Part shown: one piece after another, positions 30,924 to 38,383 of the stretch
Layout: every line of letters begins with the position of its first letter
Numbering within the stretch: position 1 is the first letter of the stretch
From: Microvirga thermotolerans
GTDB lineage: Bacteria; Pseudomonadota; Alphaproteobacteria; Rhizobiales; Beijerinckiaceae
Length of the DNA: 64,000 bases
Direction of reading: 5' to 3'
NCBI RefSeq assembly: GCF_009363855.1
Contig: NZ_CP045423.1
Span: 960,001 to 1,024,000 of the forward strand
Position numbers and translations under genes: made by a program
The notes under the pieces: generated by a model
Told to the model about the DNA's origin: nothing
The model's database searches: none
The model's input: only the letters and a program-made list of their open reading frames with translations

Positions 30924-33900
30924 TCAGCTCCTCCCGTCCGGTGCCGGCGCGACGGCGGCGGTACGCTCCGCCGTCCGCGGCGGAACGTCGTTGGCAAGGG
31001 GATCGGACGGTCTCGGGCGCCAGGCTTCCACGGCCGCCCTCGCGGCGGCCAATTCCTCGGGGGAAAGGCGGGCGGCGACCTCGTCGCGCTTCCGGGCCGC
31101 CTCGGCGTCGCCCTGCGCGGCGGCGAGCGCGAACCAGCGGAAGGCCTGGGCCGGGTCCTTGCGGGTCCCCGCGCCGCTGGCGTGGAGGACGCCCAGGTTG
31201 AACTGGCTGTCCCTGATGCCGGCTTCGGCGGCCTCGCGGTACCAGCGCAGGGCGGCGGCATAATCGGCCCTGCCCAGGGCGCCGGCGGCGAGCAGGGTCG
31301 CGAGGTTGTGCATGGAGCGCAGGTTGCCGCCCCGGGCGGCCCGTTCGTACCAGGCGACGGCGAGCTTCGCGTCGCGCTGGGTGCCGATCCCCTTGTCGTA
31401 GAGGGCGGCCAGCCGCTCCTGGGCCGGCGCGAGCCCGGCCTGCGCCGCCCGCTCGAAGAGCCGGAAGGCCAGCGCCGGATCGCGGGGAAGGCCGCGCCCC
31501 TCGGCAGCCTTGAGCGCGATCTCGTAGACCGCCGCGGCATCGCCGGAAAGGGCCGCCTGCCGGAGGTCGGCCGGGGTCTCGGCGGGCAGGGCGCCGAGCG
31601 TGCCCGGGTCGAGGACGAACCGGGCCGACGGGACGCCTGGGGCGGAGGCCACCGTGAGGCTCGACGGCTGGAACAGGTTTTCTTCGGCGTGGGCCAGATG
31701 CGCCGGCAACGCGGCGGCGGGGGCGGCCTCGTGCACGACGGGTTCCGACGCCTTCGCCCCGCCGGGAACGGGCGCGGGAGCGGCGTCGCGGGGCGCGTTC
31801 GTCAGGATCTGCGACGTGCCCGCGGCCAGGACGAGACAGGCGAAGCCGAACAGGAGGGAGCGCCGGTGGGCGTCGAAGGTCCTGCGGAGGCGCTCGAGGA
31901 AGGAGGAGACGGGACGGTCCTCCCCGCCGGGCGCCTCGGCAGGTTCGTCGTCGGCGGACGGAGATGCTTCCGCCGCCGGGTCGTCCCGCTGCGGGTGCGG
32001 TTCGGAATCCGTCGGCGGGAGGGTCCGGGAGGCGCGGCGCGCGGCGGCGATGAAGCTCGCGCGGACCTCGTCCAGGCCGGGCTCCGCGGCAGGGGCCGCC
32101 GCATCCTGCGGGATCGTCGCCGCGATCTCCTCGATCTGGGCCATTGCCGACGCCTGCAGCCTGCGCACGGCCGCTTCGAGGCGATCCGGCGCGGGCAGGT
32201 CGGGGGCGGCTGACTCAGGCCCCCGGGACGCGGCCGGCGGTCCGGAGGACCGGGACAGGAGAGCCGCCAGGGCATCGTGAACGGCGACCAGGGTCTGCTG
32301 GGTCTTGCGCTCCGCCCGCGCCTGCAGGGCCTTCAACTCGACGAGGCTCGCCTTGATCTCGTCGATCTCGCTTCCGGACGAGAGGCCGGCCTGCGCCTTT
32401 TCCGCAGCCGCCGCGGCCGTGCGCTCGGCGATGCGGAGCGCCTCGCCCTGAAGGGACTTCATCCGGGCGGCCGCCTCGTCGAAGGCCTGCCGGCAGGCGT
32501 CGGGGATCCGGGAGAGCTCGTCGGCGCAAGCGGCGAGGCGCTCCTCCAGCCCGCTCGGGATCGGCAGATCTGCGGACGCGCCGAGCTTCTCCTCGAGCCG
32601 GTCGAAGCGTTCGAGGAGGGGGGCGTCGCGGTTTGCCGCGCCCTCGACCGCCTTCGCGACCTGGGCCGAAAGGCGGTCGAAGAGGCCGTCGAGGGTCCCG
32701 GCCTGCTCCCGGCGTTCCTCGGCCATGCGCGCCATGCGCTCCGTGAGGGCGGCGAGCTGGTCCGCGATGGAATCGAGGCGGGCGGGATCCGGTGCCGGCC
32801 TGTCCGCCAGGAGGTCGAGCCGGCGGCTCATGTCCTGGAGCTGCCGCGGCACGTCGCTCTCTTCCTGGAGGGCGACCGTGCGGTTCAGGGCGCCGCAGAC
32901 CTCCTCCAGGGAGCGCTTGAGAGCCGCGAGGTCGCCGTGTCCGGCCTGCTCGGCCCGGACGTCCTCGACCTTGCGGCTCAGGGCGGCGACGGATTCGGTC
33001 AGGCGCTCGATCTGCTGCGGCTCCGCCCGGCGCGCGAGGTCCTGCCGCAGGTCGACGATCTGGCTGCTCAGGAAGTCGATGACGGAGCGATCCACGCTCG
33101 ACCGGGCGAGCTCCCCGATCTTCGCCTTGAGCTCCTCGATCTCGGCGCCGATCCGCTCGCGCACGCTGTGGGCAATAGTCTCGGACAGGGTTCCCACCTT
33201 CCTGTCGAGTCCCGCCACCGAGCCGGCGAGCGTGAGGAGGTCCTTGCTGGAGGGCGCCCGCTCCAGGTCGCGGGAGAGCATGCGAAGGGCTTCGTCGAGG
33301 GTGGCGACCTCGCTTCGCGTGGCGAGGCCCTCCAGGCCCTCGCGCAGGCGCTCCATATGCCGGCGGATCTCGTCGACAGCGGCCGCCGCGGGCGCATCGA
33401 GCCGCTGCGCCAGCCGGGAGAGGTCGAGACGCAGCCCGTCGAGCGCGTCCGTGAGCGGCGTCAGCGCCCTCGCGGCCTCTTCCGCCGGGGTTGCGGCGCG
33501 GCGCTCCACGGCTTCGAGACGGCTCCTGATGAAGGAGAGGTTGCGCGAAAGGATGTCGGAAAGGTGCTCCTGACGGTCGGCGAAGGCTCTTGCGGTCTCC
33601 TCGAGACGGTCCTCGGTCTGCTCGATCCAGAGAGCCATGGCCTCCAGCGCCGCGACGTTGCGGGACGCCTGATCGGGGAGAGGGCGCTCGGCCTCTTCCG
33701 TCTCGGCCGCGGCAAGGACGGCCTCGAACGCGCCGCCGCGGTTTTCGACGGCGGGAGCCTGGCTGCCCGCACCGGACTTCTCCATCTGCGAACCGTCGGC
33801 CCCGTAGCGCTCCATGGCGGCCGCGATCCAATCCTCCAGGCTCAGGCCCGCCTGCCGCGCGGCCTTTTCCGCGGCGGCCCGGATCTGCGGGTCGAGGGCA

Positions 33901-33929
33901 TCGAGATGTGCCGGGTCGGGTCGTTTCAT
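30924..33929 (-). CDS. PodJ-like coiled-coil/Sel1-repeat polarity protein
   Basis: Large protein of 1001 residues with a tripartite layout: a cytoplasmic N-terminal half rich in coiled coil (about 60-640, many segments such as RRAATPAEEAARALTPLTDA), one membrane helix near 700 (FGFACLVLAAGTSQIL) and a periplasmic C-terminal region with several Sel1-like repeats (for example AAQAGLAPAQERLAALYDKG, GIRDSQFNLGVLHASGAGT). This is the build of PodJ-type localisation factors, which mark the cell pole and organise division and appendage proteins in alphaproteobacteria. ATG 33929 (MKRPDPAHLDAL) is chosen over upstream in-frame starts because it begins the conserved part. An intrinsic terminator lies 140 bp upstream on the same strand. 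Confidence 0.85.
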   Translation of the reverse strand: MKRPDPAHLDALDPQIRAAAEKAARQAGLSLEDWIAAAMERYGADGSQMEKSGAGSQAPAVENRGGAFEAVLAAAETEEAERPLPDQASRNVAALEAMALWIEQTEDRLEETARAFADRQEHLSDILSRNLSFIRSRLEAVERRAATPAEEAARALTPLTDALDGLRLDLSRLAQRLDAPAAAAVDEIRRHMERLREGLEGLATRSEVATLDEALRMLSRDLERAPSSKDLLTLAGSVAGLDRKVGTLSETIAHSVRERIGAEIEELKAKIGELARSSVDRSVIDFLSSQIVDLRQDLARRAEPQQIERLTESVAALSRKVEDVRAEQAGHGDLAALKRSLEEVCGALNRTVALQEESDVPRQLQDMSRRLDLLADRPAPDPARLDSIADQLAALTERMARMAEERREQAGTLDGLFDRLSAQVAKAVEGAANRDAPLLERFDRLEEKLGASADLPIPSGLEERLAACADELSRIPDACRQAFDEAAARMKSLQGEALRIAERTAAAAAEKAQAGLSSGSEIDEIKASLVELKALQARAERKTQQTLVAVHDALAALLSRSSGPPAASRGPESAAPDLPAPDRLEAAVRRLQASAMAQIEEIAATIPQDAAAPAAEPGLDEVRASFIAAARRASRTLPPTDSEPHPQRDDPAAEASPSADDEPAEAPGGEDRPVSSFLERLRRTFDAHRRSLLFGFACLVLAAGTSQILTNAPRDAAPAPVPGGAKASEPVVHEAAPAAALPAHLAHAEENLFQPSSLTVASAPGVPSARFVLDPGTLGALPAETPADLRQAALSGDAAAVYEIALKAAEGRGLPRDPALAFRLFERAAQAGLAPAQERLAALYDKGIGTQRDAKLAVAWYERAARGGNLRSMHNLATLLAAGALGRADYAAALRWYREAAEAGIRDSQFNLGVLHASGAGTRKDPAQAFRWFALAAAQGDAEAARKRDEVAARLSPEELAAARAAVEAWRPRPSDPLANDVPPRTAERTAAVAPAPDGRS

Positions 33930-34068
33930 GGCCGCGCTCGTGGGGCCTCGACAACCTGATCCGGGCGGGCCGTGACCCCACGTCATCCCCGCGCCGGCGG
34001 CCCGAGGCCTGCGATTCGCCTGCGCGCTGTCGCCCCGTGCCGATGAGGCAGCTTTCGGCAGGCGTGGT

Positions 34069-34100
34069 AAAAAAGCCGTTAAGCTGAATGGCTTAACGGC
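34069..34100 (-). terminator. Intrinsic terminator upstream of PodJ-like gene
   Basis: A perfect 10-bp stem, GCCGTTAAGC (34075-34084) and GCTTAACGGC (34091-34100), loop of 6, followed on the minus strand by six T. This is a canonical Rho-independent terminator, yet no minus-strand gene lies upstream of it within 2 kb except the antisense of the MerR gene. It may end a short leader/small RNA or block readthrough into the PodJ-like gene. Confidence 0.7.
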
Positions 34101-34173
34101 CCCCCGGAGGAGCCCGGTCCCCGGACGCGGAGGGGCGCTCCCGATGCCCCAGGAGCGTTGCACTTGCGGAAGC

Positions 34174-34191
34174 GATAGTCAATGTTCTATC
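34174..34191. promoter_or_regulatory. GATAG-N8-CTATC dyad at MerR promoter
   Basis: GATAG (34174-34178) and CTATC (34187-34191) flank 8 bp inside the spacer and -10 of the likely promoter, the usual place for a MerR-family operator. A second dyad with the same half-sites lies before the acyl-CoA dehydrogenase gene (35114-35135). Autoregulation by the MerR protein is inferred. Confidence 0.5.
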
Positions 34192-34270
34192 ATTGCATTA
34201 TAAACGCTTCGGACGGTGCCCTAAGGGGTTGCCGTCTCCACAAGCAGAGCAAAGAAAGACGGGGCAAAAG

Positions 34271-34696
34271 ATGAGCAACAGCGTCGCAATGAATTTCGCC
34301 GTCCTCTCCGAAACGCGAGAGGAGGCTGCGGAAACCAAATCCTACACGATCGGCGATCTCGCACGGGAGTTCGGCGTCACGTTGAGGACGCTGCGCTTCT
34401 ACGAGGACCGCGGCCTCCTGTCGCCGCGCCGTGAGGGAACGGCCCGCATCTACGACGCGCGGGACCGGGAGCGGCTTTCGGTGATTCTCAAGGGCAAGCA
34501 GCTCGGCTTCACCCTGACCGAGATCCGCGCCATGCTCGCGGAGGAGCGGGGGAGCAACGGCGTCGCCGCGAACCTCAATCTGTCCTTGCCTCAGGTCGAG
34601 GACCAGATCCGCCATCTGGAGCAGCAGCGGGCGGAGATCGAGGAGGCCCTGGCGGAGCTCCGGGCCTGCCGCGCCCGCCTGATCGACGCCGCCTGA
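34271..34696 (+). CDS. MerR family regulator of beta-oxidation locus
   Basis: Transcriptional regulator of 141 residues. The N-terminal winged helix-turn-helix (about 25-90) has YTIGDLAREFGVTLRTLRFY and EDRGLLSPRREGTARIYDA, typical of MerR proteins; a dimerisation coiled coil follows (LPQVEDQIRHLEQQRAEIEE). There is no metal-binding Cys cluster. It precedes an acyl-CoA dehydrogenase/thiolase/FadB locus, as LiuR-type MerR regulators of branched-chain and fatty acid catabolism do in alphaproteobacteria; that role is inferred. ATG 34271 is used because the upstream extension to 34193 overlaps the promoter. Confidence 0.88.
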   Translation: MSNSVAMNFAVLSETREEAAETKSYTIGDLAREFGVTLRTLRFYEDRGLLSPRREGTARIYDARDRERLSVILKGKQLGFTLTEIRAMLAEERGSNGVAANLNLSLPQVEDQIRHLEQQRAEIEEALAELRACRARLIDAA

Positions 34697-35199
34697 TCCT
34701 GCGGCTTTCGGCCTGCGGGCCCGGAAAGCCGGACTTCAAAAGGGCGGGACTTGCCGGGCAGGTCCCGCCGACATTCATTGTCAGGCCCGAAATTCCCTGC
34801 CGGGCCCCGTGCCGTCGGGCCTCCTGCCCTGCGAGGGCGGACGGGGTGCGGGCAAGGGTGCGTCCGGCGAGCCGAGACGGAACCCGGTGCCGGGAGCGGC
34901 CTGCGTCCCCGGCCGGGCAGCGCCCGGACAGCCATGACGGGGATCGCTCCCTCTTCATCCCGGAAGCGCCGAAGGAGGGCTGCCGAGGCCGCACGCGCCT
35001 CCCGGCTCTTCCGGCGTAGGCAAGCCCGGTCCCGCCTCCTGAATCGCATCGCCATGGGCCGGCGTTCCGTGGCGCGGCGCGAGCGGCGCCCTACCTCTTC
35101 CCCAGCGCGCCTCGATAGTTTATATGTGAACTATCTTGTCGACCGGCAGGTTCGGGTCAGGCGACCGAAACTGCCGGCGAGCGATCTGGGAGGAGTTTC
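34697..35199. other. Long gap between MerR gene and acyl-CoA dehydrogenase
   Basis: A 503-bp gap. It starts with a hairpin (GGCGGGAC at 34743-34750, GTCCCGCC at 34762-34769; 8-bp stem, no T-tract) that may end the MerR transcript. It ends with a 22-bp palindrome (35114-35135) before the acyl-CoA dehydrogenase. The 340 bp between them have short frames on both strands, with no start or composition that persuades me of a gene. Confidence 0.5.
35114..35135. promoter_or_regulatory. Palindromic operator before acyl-CoA dehydrogenase
   Basis: GATAGTT (35114-35120) and AACTATC (35129-35135) form a perfect 7-bp inverted repeat with an 8-bp AT-rich spacer, 65 bp before the start codon. It is AT-rich in a very GC-rich setting and shares GATAG/CTATC half-sites with the MerR promoter. 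Likely a repressor or activator site of the beta-oxidation operon. Confidence 0.6.
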
Positions 35200-36993
35200 A
35201 TGCCGGTCTACAAGGCCCCCGTCGAAGACGTGACGTTCCTGCTGAACGACGTCTTCTCCATCGAGCGCTACAACAACCTTCCCGGTTTCGCCGATGCGAC
35301 GCCGGACGTGCTGGAGGCGATCCTGGCCGAGGGCGCCAAGCTCTGCGAGGAGGTCTTCGCTCCCCTGAACCGGGTCGGGGACCTGGAGGGCTGCACCCGC
35401 CATCCGGACGGGACCGTGACCACGCCGAAGGGATTCAAGGAGGCCTATCGGGCCTTCACGGCCGGCGGCTGGATGGGATTGTCCGTGCCGGAGGAGTTCG
35501 GCGGCCAGGGGCTTCCGGCGACCCTCAACTCCGTGATGCAGGAATTCCTGTCCTCGGCCAACCTCGCGCTCGGCATGTATCCGGGGCTGACCCAGGGCGC
35601 CATCGCCGCCCTGATCGTGCACGGGTCCGAGGCGATCAAGAGGACCTATCTGCCGAAGATGGTCGAGGGGGCGTGGACCGGCACCATGAACCTCACCGAG
35701 CCCCATTGCGGCACCGATCTCGGCCTCCTCAAGGCCAAGGCCGTTCCCAACGGCGACGGCAGCTACGCGATCACGGGGACGAAGATCTTCATCTCGGCGG
35801 GCGAGCACGACCTTGCGGAGAACATCGTGCATCTGGTCCTGGCCCGGATCGAAGGCGCGCCGGCGGGCACCAAGGGCATCTCCCTCTTCGTCGTGCCCAA
35901 GTTCCTCGTCAACGAGGACGGCTCGCTCGGGGCGCGCAACGGCGTCTCCTGCGGCTCGCTCGAGCACAAGATGGGAATCCATGGCAACGCCACCTGCGTG
36001 ATGAACTACGACGGCGCCACGGGCTGGCTGGTCGGCGAGGAGAACCGCGGCCTCAACGCCATGTTCGTGATGATGAACGAGGCCCGCCTGGCGGTCGGCG
36101 TGCAGGGGCTGGCCCAGTCGGAGGTCGCCTATCAGAATGCCGTCGCCTACGCGAAGGACCGCCTCCAGGGCCGCGCGCTCACCGGCCCGAAATTCCCGGA
36201 CAGGCCCGCGGATCCGATCATCGTCCACCCGGACGTGCGCCGCACGCTCCTCTCCATCAAGGCCTTCAACGAGGCGGCTCGCGCCCTGGTGCTCTGGACG
36301 GCCCTGAACGGCGACGTGGCGCACCGTTCCTCGGACGAGGGCGAGCGCCGCGCCGCGGACGACCACATGGGCCTCCTCACCCCGGTTGTGAAGGGCGTGC
36401 TCACCGATCGCGGGTTCGAGAACGCCGTCAAGGCGCAGCAGATGTTCGGCGGCCACGGCTACATCGAGGAATGGGGCATGTCGCAGTTCGTGCGCGATGC
36501 CCGCATCACCATGATCTACGAGGGCGCGAACGGCATCCAGGCCATGGATCTGGTCGGCCGGAAGCTCGGAAAGGACGGAGGCCGCGCCGTCATGAGCTTC
36601 TTCAACGAGGTCGGCGCATTCTGCCAGGAGAATGCCGGCGACGAGACCCTCAAGGGCTTCGTTGCGCCCCTGCAGCAGGGGCTCGGACATCTCCAGCAGG
36701 CGACCATGTGGTTCATGCAGAACGCCATGGCGAAGCCGGACAATGCCGGCGCGGGCGCGACCGACTACATGCACCTCTTCGGTCTCGTGGCGCTCGGCTA
36801 CATGTGGGCCCGCATGGCGAAGGCCGCCCTCGCGAAGAAGGCGCAAGGAAACGGCGTCGCCGAGAGGATGGATGCGAAGCTCCTGACCGGCCGCTTCTTC
36901 ATGGAGCGCACGATGCCGGAAACGGCGACGCGCCTCGCCCGCATCACGACGGGCGCCGACGCGACCATGGCGATGCCGGTCGAAATGTTTTGA
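35200..36993 (+). CDS. Acyl-CoA dehydrogenase (about 600-residue type)
   Basis: FAD-dependent oxidation of acyl-CoA thioesters. The 597-residue protein has the acyl-CoA dehydrogenase core: GLSVPEEFGGQGLP, MNLTEPHCGTDLG (flavin loop), a middle beta-domain with GTKIFISAGEHD, and GHGYIEEWGMSQFVRDARI, IYEGANGIQAMDL near the active-site Glu. An extra C-terminal helical domain (about 470-597) makes it longer than the usual 380-residue enzymes and places it with the DmdC/FadE5-like group. GGGAGGAG lies 6-9 nt before ATG 35200. First gene of the locus with thiolase and FadB/FadJ; substrate chain type not readable. Confidence 0.93.
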   Translation: MPVYKAPVEDVTFLLNDVFSIERYNNLPGFADATPDVLEAILAEGAKLCEEVFAPLNRVGDLEGCTRHPDGTVTTPKGFKEAYRAFTAGGWMGLSVPEEFGGQGLPATLNSVMQEFLSSANLALGMYPGLTQGAIAALIVHGSEAIKRTYLPKMVEGAWTGTMNLTEPHCGTDLGLLKAKAVPNGDGSYAITGTKIFISAGEHDLAENIVHLVLARIEGAPAGTKGISLFVVPKFLVNEDGSLGARNGVSCGSLEHKMGIHGNATCVMNYDGATGWLVGEENRGLNAMFVMMNEARLAVGVQGLAQSEVAYQNAVAYAKDRLQGRALTGPKFPDRPADPIIVHPDVRRTLLSIKAFNEAARALVLWTALNGDVAHRSSDEGERRAADDHMGLLTPVVKGVLTDRGFENAVKAQQMFGGHGYIEEWGMSQFVRDARITMIYEGANGIQAMDLVGRKLGKDGGRAVMSFFNEVGAFCQENAGDETLKGFVAPLQQGLGHLQQATMWFMQNAMAKPDNAGAGATDYMHLFGLVALGYMWARMAKAALAKKAQGNGVAERMDAKLLTGRFFMERTMPETATRLARITTGADATMAMPVEMF

Positions 36994-37103
36994 GGACTCG
37001 CGGCGCCGCCCGGACTTGAGAGACCGGGCGGCGCCGCACATGGTACAAGTCCGAGGACCGGCGGCGCCGGCCGGGGACGATGGGCAGGTTCAGGGAGAAC
37101 ATC

Positions 37104-38312
37104 ATGGCTGAAGCCTTCATTTACGATGCCGTCCGCACGCCGCGCGGGCGCGGCAAGCCGGACGGCTCGCTGCACGAGGTCCCGGCGGTCGACCTTGCCG
37201 TCACGACGCTCGACGCGATCCGCCGCCGCAACGAGCTCGACCCGATGCTGGTGGAGGACGTGGTGCTCGGCTGCGTCGATCCGGTGGGCGAGGCCGGCGG
37301 CGACATCGCCCGCGCGGCGGCGCTCAAGGCAGGCTTCGGCAAGGAGGTGCCCGGCATCCAGATCAACCGCTTCTGCGCCTCCGGGCTGGACGCGATCAAC
37401 TTGGCGGCCGCGCAGGTCATGACCGGCATGAAGGACCTCGCCATCGGCGGCGGCGTCGAATCCATGAGCCGCGTCGGCATGGGCGCCTCGGGCGGCGCCT
37501 GGCCCGTCGATCCCGGCATCGCCGTTCCCAACTACTTCCTGCCCCAGGGCATCTCCGCGGACCTGATCGCGACGAAATACGGCTTCACCCGGGACGACGT
37601 GGACGCCTATGCGGTGGAATCCCAGAAGCGCGCCGCCCGCGCCTGGGAGGAGGGCCGGTTCGGCAACTCCGTCGTTCCCGTGAAGGACATCAACGGCCTC
37701 ACGATCCTCGACCGGGACGAGCACATGCGGCCGCAGACCGACATGCAGTCCCTCGGCCAGCTCAAGGCGGCCTTCGAGCAGATCGGCGAGATGGGCGGCT
37801 TCGACGCGGTGGCGATCGCCGCGCATCCGGACGTCGAGTTCATCAACCACGTCCACCACGCGGGCAACTCCTCCGGCATCGTGGACGGCGCATCCGCCGT
37901 GCTGATCGGCTCGGAGGAGGGCGGACGCAAGGCCGGGCTGAAGCCGCGCGCCAGGATCAGGTCCTTCGCCTCCATCGGCTCCGACCTCGCCCTCATGCTC
38001 ACCGGCCCCATCGAGGTGTCGGAACTCGCCCTCAGGAAGGCGGGGATGACCAAGGCCGACATCGACCTGTTCGAGATCAACGAGGCCTTCTCGGCCGTCG
38101 TGCTCCGCTACATGCAGGCGCTCGATCTCGATCCGGCCACGGTGAACGTGAACGGCGGAGCCATCGCCATGGGCCATCCGCTCGGCGCGACGGGCGGCAT
38201 GATCCTCGGAACGGTGCTCGACGAACTCGAGCGCACGGGCAAGCAGACGGCGCTGGTGACCCTCTGCGTCGCCGCCGGAATGGGCACCGCCACGGTCATC
38301 GAGCGGGTTTGA
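37104..38312 (+). CDS. fadA: Acetyl-CoA acetyltransferase (thiolase)
   Basis: Thiolytic cleavage of 3-ketoacyl-CoA, last step of beta-oxidation. The 402-residue protein has the nucleophilic Cys in NRFCASGLDA (about 89-98), the NEAFSAV motif, GGAIAMGHPLGATGG with the catalytic His, and the C-terminal CVAAGMGTA with the second catalytic Cys. ATG 37104 (MAEAFIYD) is preceded by CAGGGAG. It is 110 bp after the acyl-CoA dehydrogenase and 71 bp before the FadB/FadJ-type gene, all on the same strand, so one operon is likely. The gene symbol is by context. Confidence 0.94.
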   Translation: MAEAFIYDAVRTPRGRGKPDGSLHEVPAVDLAVTTLDAIRRRNELDPMLVEDVVLGCVDPVGEAGGDIARAAALKAGFGKEVPGIQINRFCASGLDAINLAAAQVMTGMKDLAIGGGVESMSRVGMGASGGAWPVDPGIAVPNYFLPQGISADLIATKYGFTRDDVDAYAVESQKRAARAWEEGRFGNSVVPVKDINGLTILDRDEHMRPQTDMQSLGQLKAAFEQIGEMGGFDAVAIAAHPDVEFINHVHHAGNSSGIVDGASAVLIGSEEGGRKAGLKPRARIRSFASIGSDLALMLTGPIEVSELALRKAGMTKADIDLFEINEAFSAVVLRYMQALDLDPATVNVNGGAIAMGHPLGATGGMILGTVLDELERTGKQTALVTLCVAAGMGTATVIERV

Positions 38313-38383
38313 GTTGAGGCTGCCGCTCCGGGGCGCGCCTCGGCGCGGGCCCGGGATGACGGTGCGAGATACGGGAGGACGAC

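Larger units (their letters stand above)
33930..34270. other. Divergent gap between PodJ-like gene and MerR gene
   Basis: A 341-bp gap holding three elements described separately or here: an intrinsic terminator on the minus strand (34069-34100), a likely promoter for the MerR gene with -35 TTGCGG (34164-34169) and -10 TATCAT (34188-34193) 18 bp apart, and a GATAG/CTATC dyad across it. No reading frame is convincing. A short minus-strand transcript from about 34190 to the terminator is possible. Confidence 0.5.

Noticed and set aside
34751-35233. Short frame in the gap before the acyl-CoA dehydrogenase
   Set aside because: No ribosome site, runs through the palindromic operator and into the next gene in another frame; composition is Arg/Ser-rich noise.
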